Assembly: GCA_019914995.1 (NCBI GenBank) | Contig: CM034134.1 | Coordinates: 80,145 to 144,144, forward strand | Reading direction: 5' to 3' | DNA: 64,000 nt | Origin: Acanthochlamys bracteata | Lineage: Eukaryota > Streptophyta > Magnoliopsida > Pandanales > Velloziaceae | Shown here: positions 1-12,850 of the stretch, piece by piece | Position numbering within the stretch: the first letter of the stretch is position 1 | Layout of the letters: every line of letters starts with the position of its first letter | The notes under the pieces: generated by a model | Database searches by the model: none | Seen by the model: the letters and a program-made list of their open reading frames with translations, nothing else | Told to the model about the DNA's origin: nothing | Made by a program: the position numbers and the translations under genes

Positions 1-3000
1 ACCTTCTTAAGGCATTTAAATGAAAAGACCAGAAGTTTTGCTCAAGTATATGCAACCAAAGTATTAAGGTCCCTTATCTACATGATATTCATTATTGAAT
101 GGACTAAATTCTTGATTCCAGAAACAAGGGCATGCGGTTCCTTATCTTTCAACTCATAATTAGTAAAAAACTGTGGAACTGGCACTGTGCAAAACATACC
201 TGTGATATAACCTTTGATAGAGTTCCATAATCCTTAACATCAAGTTGAAAGGCTATTGCATTTGGGATGCCTTCAACAATCTGAAATTAACATTTACCAA
301 TTAACTTTTGTGGCAATCTAGATCTCCTTGTCCTAAAAGAATTTTGAAGTTACATAAATACATGCATGGAAGAGAGAATAACATGTGCTTGTCTCAAGTT
401 CAAGTTGCAAAACCATCTTTAGAAAAACACTTGAACAAATGATTGTATGACCAAGCAACAGTTAAAAAAATTTTATAAAAAATTATAATAAAAAAGAAAA
501 CCCTTCATTTGATGTAAAGTTAAACATCAAATGAAGGCAAAAAGAATACAACTAATATCTTGAAAACTGATATGTGCTTCTGCTGTACAATGTTTGAGAA
601 GGCAACAGTTCATAAGCTAGGAAATGCACACCTTTTCAGCATCTTTTTGGTAGAGGGATGCCACTATAACTTGAATATCTCCACATTCTTCAACATCAAA
701 ACACTGAGATGCTTCAATCGAATGACGAGAGCACACACTTGTTACAGAAGCCAAGAATTCAGCAGCTGGTCGGCAGACACGTCCAGCGCCCAAAATTAAA
801 ACTGCTGGCATTTTCTGCAAGTCACCTTTCTCATCCACTATACTCTCACCAACTTTACCAATCCTCAAAGATAGTCCATTCTCTTTGGACAAAGCTCCTC
901 CTTTGTTACGTGAGTTGGCAATAGAAGTTAGGGAATCAATTATCCGATCCATAGTAAGAGCATCATCGGAACTAACCTGCAACATGCGTCAAAGAGAACA
1001 TAGATGATCACGACTGACTATACAGTTAAACTAGTCAGCAGTAATCTAATTCTAATTAGATAGTGACTAACTTCTCCACTTGAAAAATAAGACAAAATGT
1101 ATAGAAATCAATAAGAAGCCAGTGAAAAAATACAATTTTGGAATGAACATACTTCAAGTTCTGAGTAAGACGTTTCATTTCCACTTTGACCAACTTCACA
1201 TTTGACTAGTTGAAATGATCCACCAGCAGATTCTATGACATCCAAGGCGTCATTTATCAGGAACTTGTCAAATAAGTGACCACTTAGAGATACCTGTCAA
1301 TTTGAGAAAAAAGATTTTCCCCAAGATCATTATTGTACTTCATAATTTATAGAGTATAACTTAGAAAAGTGCTAACACAAGAAGCATAATGAACAAAAGG
1401 TAGTAGAAGTCTTGCGAGATAAGGAAAAACTCTTGGGTACAAAGAAGAAGGTATCTTACCGTTATGTTATACTTCTTCCTGCCTGGCAAATCATTTAAGT
1501 GGTTCGGTAGTGGAGCTCTGCAACTAACAACAGTTTCAATCAATAAACAATATTGAAATCATCGAGGAACCAACTCTATAAGCAATCCTTTTAATTTCAC
1601 ATGACAATTACAGATTTGTAGAGCATAGTAGCACCAATCACCAAAATAAGCAAAAGCTAAAACAAAGAAAGATTGGTAACAGAATTCCTTTATCATACTG
1701 CAACTGGACTACATCAAAATGTATATTCTTAGAACCAGCCATATCTATGTTTATTGCGTCCATACTATCAACAAACCTAAAAGTTCCTCGAAGACCAAAA
1801 TCAAAGTCCTGAAAGAAGAAAGTACAATTACAGATAGATGCTACAATAATATATCTGAAACAGCAAGGAGACAACGTCCGCAATCACCTTTTTCATCCTA
1901 AATGAACATTGTGTATATTAAAGGGTTAAAAGAGTCAACATTGAAGGAACTGAAAGTGCAGTATACATTACTATTATAATACAAAATGAATGAAAGTTTG
2001 ATGGGAATTGCAGTATACATTACTATTATAATAAAATGAATGAAAGTTTGATGGGAAGTACTTCTGAATTAACTGCAACTATATTGGTAACTAGGAGCAA
2101 GTAAGAGAAAGAAAGATCGTACATCGAAGAAGAGTCTCTCATCCGTGGAATATACTCATACAAGGAAGTAAGTGCTCCATCATGAGTTATGCAAGCTCTT
2201 CTCAAGTAAGAAGGCAAATCATTAATGTCCCTCGTCAAAGCCAAACTCACAACAAAATGGGACAAGATATCTCCAAAGTGCTGGGAAGCCTTCACCATCA
2301 GCAAATTAAGTTACAATTAAGTGAAGAATAACATGTGATGAAGCACTTGCTAAGAATTGCAAAACTAGTGATATATTTCAAAATGACAGAAAAAACAAGA
2401 TAAAAATTTGCCTTTGTCTTACCTCCCTGGAAAATTCTGTTGGAAGGATGTCAACAGCCAAACAAAATATACCTTCACCATCCAAATCATCGTGGTAGGA
2501 ATTAGTGAATGGGTCATACCTAAAAGTTATGTAAGTCTATTAGCAAGGAAGATAGCAGAGCTATGAGCACATGAAACATTACAAAAGGTATTTCATAAAT
2601 TAAGCAGAGCTATTACAAGAGAAGAAAACAACGATTTAAAATGTAAAATATCTACCTGAAGAAAGGTTTTTCAAATGATGTGATCTGATTGACAAACTCA
2701 AGAGAGCCGCCAATATCGCATGTAATATCAGAAACACCAATAAGAGGGCAACCTTTATGCATTAGTTCTTGCAACTGGTTGGTGGTGAGCAATCGCGGGA
2801 ATCTCTTTTCCCAGTAAATGCAGTTAACTAACATAAAAATGTGTTATCTTATTTTAAACATATTATATATTTCACTTATATCAATATTTAGGAACAGCAT
2901 GAAGAGAATTACAGTATTTACCGATAACTGATGCATATGGGGCAACTTTTTCATGGAAAACAGGAGAATAATGTTCTGGATGCGCATAATAATCAACCTG

Positions 3001-5441
3001 AAAATTTGAAAATAAACTATCAAGATGCCATAATAACTTAACAAATAAACAGCATGATGATCTGTTGTTGTCAAAAGGCTTACTAGTCGAGAGCTAACTT
3101 TAAGCAAAACAAAAAAATTTAGAAATAATCATGGAGACAGGAAGCTAGAGACAACCTTGCCCTATGCTCGCTAGACAAAGCTATAGTTGCACTTTGCCAT
3201 AACATGTAATGCCCGGCAATGGAGATGCATGTTTTACATCATTCATGGCCTTATAATTTTCTTGAAGTTATGTTCATGATGAAATTACAAATGCCAAATT
3301 CACCATGCCCTTCACTAGCCGCATCACCAAGCAACACCACAATGCATTATCGCAACCCTTATCCATGTACTATAAACCAAAATGCGGCAATCAGATGATA
3401 ATTAGGTGAGGTGATGGAGGTAGCATAAAACAAGTTACTAAAGCATATGCTTGTGTAATTTAGAACGCATTATCTTGAGCAAACATAAAGCAGAAAATAA
3501 ATGAAATTTACTTTATCAAAAGCTTTTGATGCGTCTTTGGGTGCCACCATGTCTTGACACCTCACAACACAGCCATAAACCTGGTGAACTCTCCTTTTTG
3601 AACGAGAATTCCGAGCTGCTTCATTGTCCTACATGAAAAATAATTACACAAACCAAAGGAAGCGTATCTGGCGATTAGGTCATAGAGGGTTTGAAATGGT
3701 AAATCAAACAGAGTATATTCCACTCTCTGACAATCCTAAAAGATAAACCACGTCATTGTTCTACAAATATGCCAAAGCTCCAACAAAACACAGTAACTAT
3801 TGTTGTAAATCGTAAGTGTATAAGTTACAACCATTGCTATCAATACAACAGAGACATGATCTCACCTAGCTTTAACAGTGAGGACTAACAGGATAAGTTC
3901 ACCACGAGGCATTATAAATCCATCTACTTTAAATCGACTTATTACACTTTTTATCTGTATATTCTCTATATATGAAAAGGAAAAGGACGGGGAAAAGGGT
4001 CAGTGAACAACTTGAGTTAGAAGAACATCACCTTACAATAACAATCCCTCATAAGTCATAACTCTATCAGATAATACTACACAAGAAAATAAAGGAAAAC
4101 AAAGAATTCGACCAAATTATACCTGTTGAACAAGTTCGGGAAGTTTGGAGGCATCCACAAAGGTATGAGGCAAAAGCTTAAAAATCTCTTGTGCACCTTG
4201 TGAAACTGCATAGGAAGCATTTTTCTCAAAAGAATTTAAGCCAAATGAAAGCAAAAAGGAATTGAAACAAAGAAAATTTTTATATGGTCATTCTTCTTGG
4301 CAGATGTCATATGGTTCATTGCTAGTCATACATATGCCATTGAACAATAATGTTAACTGTTATACATACTACCAAGGTTCTGACTTGCAGCCTTCATAAA
4401 TATCTTAGATAGTTGAAAAGTGATATGCTTTATTTTATGGTATTCAATATTGATGTTGAAAACTAGTTGCAGCGTTAATACCATTTCCATGACCAGTAAA
4501 TACAAATATAAGGGGAGATATTTTGGATGGCAGTCCTTGAGTTGCTATCTCTTCACCTACTGCAATCACAGCAGCCTTTGCAGCAGCAAGAGATGAATAC
4601 ATATGGGATGATCCCAAGGACAAGAAAGGTGTTGAATATCCAAGATGTAAATATCCTGTGGAAATGGAAGGCAGTACAGAAAATAACGTAATCAAAAGTG
4701 AACCAAAGCCCTTAAAGAATTTAATTTAGCCAAAAAATGTTGATTGAATCACATATGTTTCAGATTTCAGCATACGTTTTCCTAACCCATGTAAGAAGTC
4801 TATTAAGCCAGCTCTTCCAGCGAATCTCCCAAAAGCAAGCATTCTCTTTCCGTTGTCTCCAGCAATAAGCTCATAGTCAAACAAGGAAACCCTTTCAGCA
4901 AGGATCTGTGAGTTCGAGACAGGAAGCTAACTTGTCACAAAACCATATACACCGATAAAAATATAATCCAATCTACAGAAGCTCACTTTGTCTAGCAAGG
5001 GCATGTTTTCTTTCTGTGCCTTGTGGGTGTGGGAAAAGAATGCGTAAGCTCTATCAGGTAGAATCATTTCCAACTGCAGAAGGAGCATCTATTAGTCTAA
5101 AAGTTGTGGATGTGACTTTTAGAGACTGGCTTTCTTTTGAAAATTCTGAAGGACGAACTGCATGGAGGTTGCAAAAACATATGTATCCAAACCTTTGGTT
5201 GTTTGATCCCTACGATAAGGCCGCACTCAGATAAATCATCTGAAACCTCGCAACCTACTTCTTCGTACTGTGCATCATGATAAATTCTCTTTGTGCTTGG
5301 CTGCAAAATTATCCGTTTGACTCCATTCTTACTCTTGCCGCTATGTAGGAGGCGCGCACAATGTGATGGGGCTAATGGTGCTCTCCTTTCCCAAATATTC
5401 ACCGATTCAGCAAGGATCCCCACTATTCCATTTCCAAGCAT
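1..5441 (-). CDS. LKR/SDH: Lysine-ketoglutarate reductase/saccharopine dehydrogenase (LKR/SDH), 3' end beyond window
   Basis: Bifunctional enzyme of lysine breakdown. The LKR half condenses lysine with 2-oxoglutarate to saccharopine, and the SDH half splits it to aminoadipate semialdehyde and glutamate; cytosolic in plants. The first exon (5441 down to about 5190) begins with LGNGIVGILAESVNIWERRAP and contains HCARLLHSG and GCEVSDDLSECGLI, all typical of the LKR N-terminus. Further exons read ILPDRAYAFFSHTHKAQKEN (about 5000-5080), LGYSTPFLSLGSSHMYSSLAA (4490-4660), QVYGCVVRCQDMV (about 3540-3630), NCIYWEKRFPRLL (2652-2834), ASQHFGDILSHFV (2150-2290) and VSLSGHLFDKFL (about 1240-1290). The SDH Rossmann start VLILGAGRVCRPAAEFLA lies at about 720-850, and the last visible exon is 200-282 (EGIPNAIAFQLDV). 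The C-terminal SDH part is outside the window. I used the ATG at 5441; family members often have a short extra N-terminal stretch. The usual FTGTGN appears here as FTGHGN. Exact borders of the small exons at 1460-1810 are uncertain. Confidence 0.93.
1958..2058. repeat. Two-copy tandem duplication, 52-bp unit, in an LKR/SDH intron
   Basis: The string beginning GCAGTATACATTACTATTAT at 1958 recurs at 2010. The second copy differs mainly by loss of two bases, and both copies run on through AATGAATGAAAGTTTGATGG. It lies just downstream, in transcript sense, of the exon that encodes EYIPRMRDSS. Confidence 0.9.
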
Positions 5442-7031
5442 AGTGTTGTGACCATCCTGTCATCATCACCCATTCGTTTCAAGTTATAGCTAGATGACAC
5501 GAGAAACCAAATCTACCTAATAACCTCCTTAGCCAAAGCTGAAACACTTCATTGTTAAGATACATAAAAGCAAGCACCTTTTGGTATGCAGTTCCCATGA
5601 TTCAAACCTCCAGGGGTTATTCAGCACCGGCAACAGAAATAGCCCAAACGCAGCAGATCAGTTCAAGTGCTTTCTCCAGTCCAGACAGCAAAGGGATTGG
5701 TTCATCTTTAACATGTTAATAAGCAGTTGTGAATGTTACTCTATTCTTCCATGCTAAAAAGGGAGCGAAAATTTTTTCTAATCCTACAATTTTGGTCGGT
5801 GTGAGTAAAAGATATGAAATGCACCATATATTAAAGCAGCTTTTTAATCAAACAGTTCCTCTTCCTAATTTTCTTTTAAAAAAAATTTCAAGTGAAAAAT
5901 TTTAGCACTCGCTAGAAGTCCGTTTCCAATCATCCAAACCTCTGCTTATTCTCTCCATCTCTCTATAGAGAAAGGGGCAATCGAGTACATTATTCTAGGA
6001 ATAGAAGAAATGTGCATTCGTTCGTTGTTTTATTCTATGAGAAGAGATATTGACATACCTGAAAGCAAGGAATCAAAGCAAAGCAAACCAAACCCAAGGA
6101 TTAAATCCTGCTGCTGCCTGCAGCCTGCTACTACTGCTATAAAGAAGAAGAAGAAGAAGAGAATGAAACGGGAGTGAACCTCATAAAGAGATCGACTCCG
6201 TGATTACAAGAAGTAATGTGATTAGTTAGCGGACTCAAAAGAACAGTTCAGTTTCGTGACGCAAACTGAAAAAGTTTAGAAAACGACAATCGCAACTAAC
6301 CAGAACAGTGGAAAAGAAAAATCAAGTCTTTTTTTATTCTTTTTTCATGTTGTCTGCTCTTTGTTTTCGCCAACATCTGCTACAAACACATTGCTCTTTT
6401 CTTTCTCATTACATCAAAACTTTGTTCATTCTTTCTGTTGTTTTTCGGTTTGCATGCGTGACTGTATACAACGCATGATTCATGAACTAAAAAAGACAAA
6501 ATAGAAATCTCATTTGTCTTTCATTGCCGTGTCGCGACTTAACTCGTAGTTCGCTCGCAGTTCATCATAAGAAAAGAAAAAGAAAAACACGACTTCTTTC
6601 AGTTTCACAGAGAGAAGACAAACAAGTAGCACTTCTTTTTAACACAAATAATGAGTCAGCAAAGGTTGATCTTATCACAAGAATGAATTCAAGCAAGAGA
6701 CGTATGTAGTCCGGTGACCAACTCTGAAACTGAAAGTGATTTCCATTATAGCAAAAGTCGATCAATTCACGGTACAGCAGTAAAGAAAAAATGACGTATT
6801 GTTAGTCCCCGCTTCAGAAAAACACTCCTTAGAAGCATTAGAAACTACAGAGGTAGGACGGGAAGAATAGCTACTAATTGTTGTTAGTTCACTTTTATTT
6901 GAAAGACAGTTGCTTCTTACGACCAGATATCTCAAGAGCCACCTATACGAAAACTCACCTATACCTCTCCTTTCTCCTCTCCCTTTCTAGTCTTTAAGAA
7001 TCCAAACCTACGCTGCACGCACCAGAATTTT
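5442..7031. other. LKR/SDH 5' leader/promoter region and spacer
   Basis: No convincing coding sequence. The part next to 5441 should carry the LKR/SDH 5' UTR and probably a leader intron. A short AAG run (about 6141-6161) and pyrimidine/purine-rich patches are visible. The right end, near 7031, is the 3' flank of the E2 gene. Confidence 0.5.
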
Positions 7032-10000
7032 TCACCAGTCAGTTAGGAAGGGCAACGCCATTACAACACCGACGAATGATAGCATGATGCAAAATACCCA
7101 GAAAGGTAATTTCTTGGCCTGCCTTCCATTCCTCACAATATTTACAATTCTTTGATTATCGTCACCACCGTTTAATCTCACTGCTTCCTTTTCAGTAGTA
7201 CCTCTTGAAGAAGAAGTTGGCTTCTCGGCCTGCTGGTCCTGTTTGGTTTGGCTTGACGCTCGCAGCTGGTTGTACTTCTCTACATATTCAGGAAACAGCT
7301 TTCTGAAGTTCACGCAGTTTTTGCTGTAACAAACAAGAAGAGAAATGGGTGATGTCAGGGGCAATACAAGACTGAATATTCTTCATGGTCATGCACCAGG
7401 ATAAACCACAATGCACAAAATTTTTCATTGTTTCTTAATTAGCTTAAACCTTAAGGTAGCTGACAACTTTAAGATCCAAGGTTATCATAAGTAAATGAAT
7501 GACAACACATCAAACATAAATCACCTTTCACAGTTATAGGCAAGTGATGCTTTCGCCAGCCTTCTTTTCTCATCAGGCGTGGTCTTGATGGCACCTGTTG
7601 TCGGGTCGTCATCTATCTGCACAATGAAGAAGGTTATAGTAAAACAACAGATTATAGTAAAACATCTGGACATTGAAGAAGGTTTTAGTCTCTTAGGCTT
7701 CAGTCATGAATCCAGACAGCATTTTGCATATCTAAAAGCCATCTTGTTTGCAACCACTAATGCAACTAATCAGTTCAGATCCAATAATAATAATTACATT
7801 TATTTTATTGGTGGAGATGATTAAGATCATAATAAAACTACTCAGTTCAGATCCAATCACAATCGTTATATCATTTTGGAGTACATTAAAAATAAGGTTC
7901 AAGAAAAAAAAAAGCAGGGGAAAGCAATTGTTTTAGAATGAAACAGGACTCACCATGAATGATAGGAGCCCAGTGAGTATGCTGCATCAAAGAATTCAAG
8001 CTCCATAAGAAAAGTACATACTACTAAAAGAGTAAAGCATTAATCTCGACTAAAATTAAAATCATACTGGCAGAGTTGAATTCAATAAAGACTGTACCAA
8101 CTACTTCACCAGAGCAAGCAATTGCCATCAGAGACTATTAACACAGTTATCTTTCTTATTGGTACAGAAAGCTCTTGTATAACAAACAAACACATGGTTC
8201 GAACAATGATCAGTTTCTTGACTGACTCAGTTTTTCAGCAGTTGTTGTATAATGGTTGACTAAAGCTAGTTACGGACATGAGCCTAATTACTTCCAGAGT
8301 AGAAAGCAGAATTTACAAAACCACAACAACCAATGAGTTTGTGATCATTGTCTATTTCCATGATAACAGAGAAAACACGGTACTCAACGGGGGAGTTTAA
8401 GAACATGAAAAGCAGTTAGTTCTGCAGCTTCATTCAAATGCATAGTTCAAAGGCTACATTGGTGTTTCTGTAAATCATACTGTAACGCCTCTTTCACGAA
8501 ATAGTTACTCTTTCTTTAAGTAAAGCATTAAACCATAAAAAAAGAAACTGAATTAGAAGAAACACAAATGGAACTAAAGAATACATGCTTTTGCTAAAAC
8601 TTTTCCATAAAATATGCCCCAACATGCAAGCAAATCCACCACATACACTGACTGCAGAACTACTGCAACAAGTTTTGTAGCGGCATAAAATTAAAAACAC
8701 AAGCTTCTCCCTTGAATCATCGGTCTTACCTTGACACTGACCACATAGGATTCCAAGTCTCTGGATGAACTAAAGATTGAAGGGAACAAGTTAGACAGAA
8801 AACTGAAGATTAGAAGCACAAGATACAGATCTCGCTAGCAACTTACAGTTACTATTGGATAGGCATATCTCCTTGTCCGGAGCAAATCGACCATTGGGAG
8901 TTGTCATGCTAAGCCATGGAAACAATAAATTCAACCATTTAGTTTTAAAAAAATCATTAAAATCAATGACCATGCTATCTACATTTTCTACATAGGCTCT
9001 CAATACCTTATGCTGGGAGGTTTATAAGGATATTCCTCTGGAAATTTGATCTTTCCATAATAGTATCCACCTCCATAAAACAAAAACCTAGATCAGATAA
9101 CAAGAACAACGTTGTACTGCATTTAGTAAATACATGGTACAAGAAGCCACGATGCAGAATGGTAATGTCAGTGTAAAACTTAATTGGATTGATACGAACG
9201 ATAAATGAACAGTAGACTTCACAGCCCTCAAAAGAGAAATTACCAAAGGGAAAGAAAAATCTAAAACCTTCATTACCTGAAAATGGAGTGCCTTCACAGC
9301 CCTCAAGCACATAATCTGTAAAGAGAAGAGTACATATATTATCGTTGAGCTAGCAATACAGTAACCACAGTCCAAGAGCTAAAGTTTAATGTCAATATCT
9401 CAGTTCATGGTAAAATCTGCACAATGCAAGATTGCATCTTAATGGTATATACCATATGTTAGTTGAACACTATATGCTCACTATTGCAAACTGTAATCTA
9501 CTCGTTACCAAGACATCAAGGTAAAAAAGTCTTATTCACACAGCATGCTGACTGTTGTTATACAGACTTTAAATACTCCTACGTGAATGTGTTGACATAT
9601 AAGAATGGATGGGCTGACTCGCTAGTTTGAGAATTAAAGACACAGATGTTCACATTGAATACTATGAAGAGGATTTGTACATGAATTTGCAATTTTAGAT
9701 CGATTAAAAAGAAGTATATTACTGGTCAGAACAAAAAACTATTTGTACAAGAGAGGAAATCTAGTTGTACTCACGCCACTCTAGGATATCACGAGAGGAA
9801 GGGCGAGCCACCACTTGAGGAACTGGATCCTGCAAATTTCAGAACTGGCCAGACTTTAGCAAAAGTAAGGAAAGATAGATGAGAAACTAGTCAAAACAAG
9901 TGCCACCTATGACACTTTCCAATTAGACTGAAACGTCATTACACTTCCAAAACACTTCAATAGCTTAAAACTTGCATAAGTGCATATGTAAACAAAAACA

Positions 10001-10414
10001 AGTCTTGAACCAAGTGAACAACGCTACTGACGTACGCAAGAAGCACTTCAAGTTGTCATTTTTTAATAAGTTAAAATCAAGGATATGTAGTAAGAATTAG
10101 ACTTGCCACTATAATGATTCGTGCGCCCCTAACTCAACTGCACACACTAAGAACTTGATAGAAGCACATGAGAAGAATCATACAGTAAATTGCAACAAAG
10201 TCCTAAACTGTTTTCACCCGAACACAATCGCAGAATTTATTCCAATTCAAATCGAAATCTCTGAGAGTGACATAAGCAAAAAGTATAATTAAAGCAACTA
10301 AGAAATTAATTGTATGAAAAAAGATCTAACAGCTCTAGAACGGAAAATTAAACATGCCTTGGTAATCGCTCGTAATTCCTTCTGAAGTCGATCCACACAG
10401 AGCCTCTTGGCCAT
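7032..10414 (-). CDS. Tail-anchored ubiquitin-conjugating enzyme E2, UBC33/34 (UBE2J2/Ubc6) type
   Basis: E2 of the ER-anchored Ubc6/UBE2J2 class, which in plants and yeast works in ER-associated protein degradation. I read nine exons: 10358-10414, 9775-9829, 9277-9315, 9007-9070, 8847-8908, 8730-8769, 7954-7981, 7525-7616 and 7032-7323. They total 729 bp, in frame, for 242 residues. The exons read [19 protein letters not shown], then [71 protein letters not shown] (active-site Cys in EICLS), [20 protein letters not shown] and [14 protein letters not shown] linker with RNGRQAKK follows, and the C-terminal hydrophobic segment [20 protein letters not shown] acts as membrane anchor. The first intron has a GC donor. 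The ATG at 10412-10414 fits the family N-terminus. Conservation favours UBC33/34 over UBC32. Confidence 0.92.
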
Positions 10415-11144
10415 CAAGAACCACACCAACCAATCAATCAATTTTTTTCCCCCGAAAACTGCAAACCCCAAGCAATAAAACCAGGAAAAATTCACGAGGA
10501 ACTTCTGAGTAAAATCACAGACGAGGACAAGATTACCAAAGCCGAAACTAATAGATTTCAGAATAGAAATCGAGAAGGAAGGTAAAACAGTGACAATAAA
10601 CGGAGTCGAACTGAATCGAGAAAGAAAACTAACTACTGATCTCACGGTCCTCTCCCGATTTGTGTATTAAGACAAAGTCAGGTTGGGCGCTGTCGTAATT
10701 TTCGACTTCTGCTTACTGGGCTTGATTTAGCTAATAATAATCATTGTTTCAGTCCAACCCAAAGAAGCCCAACTATTCATTACAATGGTATGTCCAGCCC
10801 ATACAGCATGTAACCAACAATAATATGGCATGCTTGTTTGTTTACGCAATGCAAATTTATAAAAATAATTATAAATTGGTCAGGCAATTATTATTAGTGT
10901 CTCATTAAATTAAAAGCACGAATTAATGATGATACTCAGATATGTATGATCGAAGCAAAGCAACAAACATATTATCATGAGCTATACATGTTCAAGATTT
11001 TTACCCCTTAACTTACGTACTCTAATAATCAAACCCAAACTTATTAAAGTACATGATTTTTCACATTAATTCCAGTAAGCACATCGATCGTGTGCGATAT
11101 ATATTTATATATATGATTTAATTATAAGTCAAGAACAACATCTT
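10415..11144. promoter_or_regulatory. Shared upstream region of divergent E2 (-) and PME-a (+) genes
   Basis: Non-coding. The left 200-250 bases probably hold the E2 5' UTR. A TATA-rich stretch at about 11098-11115 lies 30-45 bases upstream of the PME-a ATG and could serve as its core promoter, which would imply a very short leader. This is inferred from position and composition only. Confidence 0.4.
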
Positions 11145-12815
11145 ATGAATGATCGAGACTCTGCTTCAATATTCATGGCTCTGCTACCACTAATCTTCCT
11201 TCTCATTCTGTCTTCCACATCAACATCAACAACAGCTGCTGCAGTTAAAGAAGAAACAGACCCTCCGTTCACTTTGCCTGCGCCGGAATTCTTATCATCT
11301 CTCCGCTCAACTATCGATGAGATACAAAAAGTTGTGTCAATAATCAACACGTTCTCCAGTGGTGTCGGAGCACTAGACGCCGACCTCCGTCTTTCTTCCG
11401 CGGTTTCCGACTGTTTGGACTTGCTTGACTTGTCTTCCGATGAGCTCACGTGGACTCTGTCTTTGACGTTATCTAGTCTCGGCACTAGGAACAAAATCTC
11501 CAATCTGCATTCCTGGCTCAGCGCTGCCTTGGGCAATCAGGATACTTGTCATGAGAGTCTTTCCTCCGCCGGCGGCTTACTTGGAACCCTTGTCGGTGCA
11601 GGCCTCGATGGAATCTCTAGTCTCATCTCCGAGGTTCTCAACCTGCTTCCACCAGCTGGTGGTGGTAGTTCCTTAACTCCGTCGCATAAAGTCGGACGGA
11701 GACTCTTGGGAAACACTAGAGACGAAAATGCTACTAGTTATAATGAGTTTCCGAAATGGGTGACCGCGAGAGACGTGCAACTTCTTGAAGGGTTGAAGTA
11801 CGATGTGGTGGTGGCGAAAGACGGGACCGGAAACTATACGACCGTGAATGAGGCGGTGGAGGCGGCGCCGGAGGAGAGCGGTAGTAGGTACACTATATAC
11901 ATCAAGAAAGGAGTGTATATGGAGAATGTGGTGGTCAAGAAGAAAAAATGGAATCTCATGTTTGTCGGCGACGGCGAGAATGCAACCGTCATCTCTGGTA
12001 GCCGGAATTATGTCGATGGGTGGACAACTTTTCGGTCCGCAACACTAGGTACTGAAAATATCATGTACATTTGTGTTAAATGTTCCCCCTCTCAGAATAA
12101 AATAGGTCATAACAATCATGTCCATGTGCTTGCAGCCATCACCGGCAAGGGATTCATCGCGAGAGACCTGACCGTAGAGAACACGGCAGGTCCAGAGAAG
12201 CACCAAGCAGTCGCCCTCCGTTCCGACTCCGACCTTTCCTTATTCTACCGTTGCTCATTTAATGGCTACCAGGACACTCTCTACGCGCACTCCCTCCGTC
12301 AGTTCTACCGTGAATGCCGCATCTCAGGCACGGTAGATTTTATCTTCGGCAACGCTGCAGCAGTTTTCCAGAGCTGCACGCTCATCTCCCGCATCCCGCT
12401 GTCTAAACAGAAGAACACCGTAACAGCACAAGGCCGAAAGGAAATCACTCAAAACACAGGCTTCTCGTTACAGTTCTGCAACGTCACCGCAGAATCTGGT
12501 ACTGTACCGACGTACCTAGGACGACCCTGGAAGAAGTACTCGAGAACGGTGTTCATGCAGTCGTTCATGGACACCGCGGTCAGGCCAGAAGGATGGCTGC
12601 CTTGGAACGGAGACTTATATCTTGACACTCTGTATTACGGTGAATATCTGAACTACGGTCCGGGGTCTCTGTTAGCAGGAAGGATAAAGTGGCCGGGGCT
12701 CCATATACTCTATACTGCATCAGAAGCTTGGAATTATACCGTCGCCGAGTTCATCAACGGTAATCTCTGGCTTCCTTCAACTGGTGTCAATTACACCGCA
12801 GGTTTGCAGCTGTAA
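11145..12815 (+). CDS. PME-a: type-I pectinesterase with PMEI-like PRO region
   Basis: Pectin methylesterase: removes methyl esters from cell-wall homogalacturonan. Exons are 11145-12048 and 12136-12815, giving 527 residues. An N-terminal hydrophobic signal (MALLPLIFLLILSS, from the in-frame second ATG at 11175) precedes a four-helix PRO region (about residues 45-180). The RRLL processing motif follows, then the catalytic domain from DVVVAKDGTGNYTTV. Catalytic and signature motifs are intact: GVYMENV, QAVALR, YQDTLY, DFIFG and LGRPWKKYSRT. The PRO region has only the SDCLDLL and DTCHES cysteines; the usual CxxTxYPxxC hairpin is absent. This and VSDCLDLLD recall the Arabidopsis PME44/PME18 subgroup (from memory). 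Start: 11145 and 11175 are both possible, and the second places the signal peptide at the very N-terminus. The 87-bp intron is stop-free and a multiple of three, so unspliced RNA stays in frame. Confidence 0.95.
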   Translation: MNDRDSASIFMALLPLIFLLILSSTSTSTTAAAVKEETDPPFTLPAPEFLSSLRSTIDEIQKVVSIINTFSSGVGALDADLRLSSAVSDCLDLLDLSSDELTWTLSLTLSSLGTRNKISNLHSWLSAALGNQDTCHESLSSAGGLLGTLVGAGLDGISSLISEVLNLLPPAGGGSSLTPSHKVGRRLLGNTRDENATSYNEFPKWVTARDVQLLEGLKYDVVVAKDGTGNYTTVNEAVEAAPEESGSRYTIYIKKGVYMENVVVKKKKWNLMFVGDGENATVISGSRNYVDGWTTFRSATLGTENIMYICVKCSPSQNKIGHNNHVHVLAAITGKGFIARDLTVENTAGPEKHQAVALRSDSDLSLFYRCSFNGYQDTLYAHSLRQFYRECRISGTVDFIFGNAAAVFQSCTLISRIPLSKQKNTVTAQGRKEITQNTGFSLQFCNVTAESGTVPTYLGRPWKKYSRTVFMQSFMDTAVRPEGWLPWNGDLYLDTLYYGEYLNYGPGSLLAGRIKWPGLHILYTASEAWNYTVAEFINGNLWLPSTGVNYTAGLQL

Positions 12816-12844
12816 CTCCTACAATATATTAATGACCACGAATG

Positions 12845-12850
12845 AATAAA
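12845..12850 (+). promoter_or_regulatory. Candidate poly(A) signal of PME-a
   Basis: AATAAA 30 bases after the PME-a stop codon, in an AT-rich 3' flank. The assignment rests on position only. Confidence 0.5.

Noticed and set aside
1719-1901. 60-codon plus-strand open frame within LKR/SDH
   Set aside because: Lies antisense over an LKR/SDH intron/exon area and has no homology I recognise.
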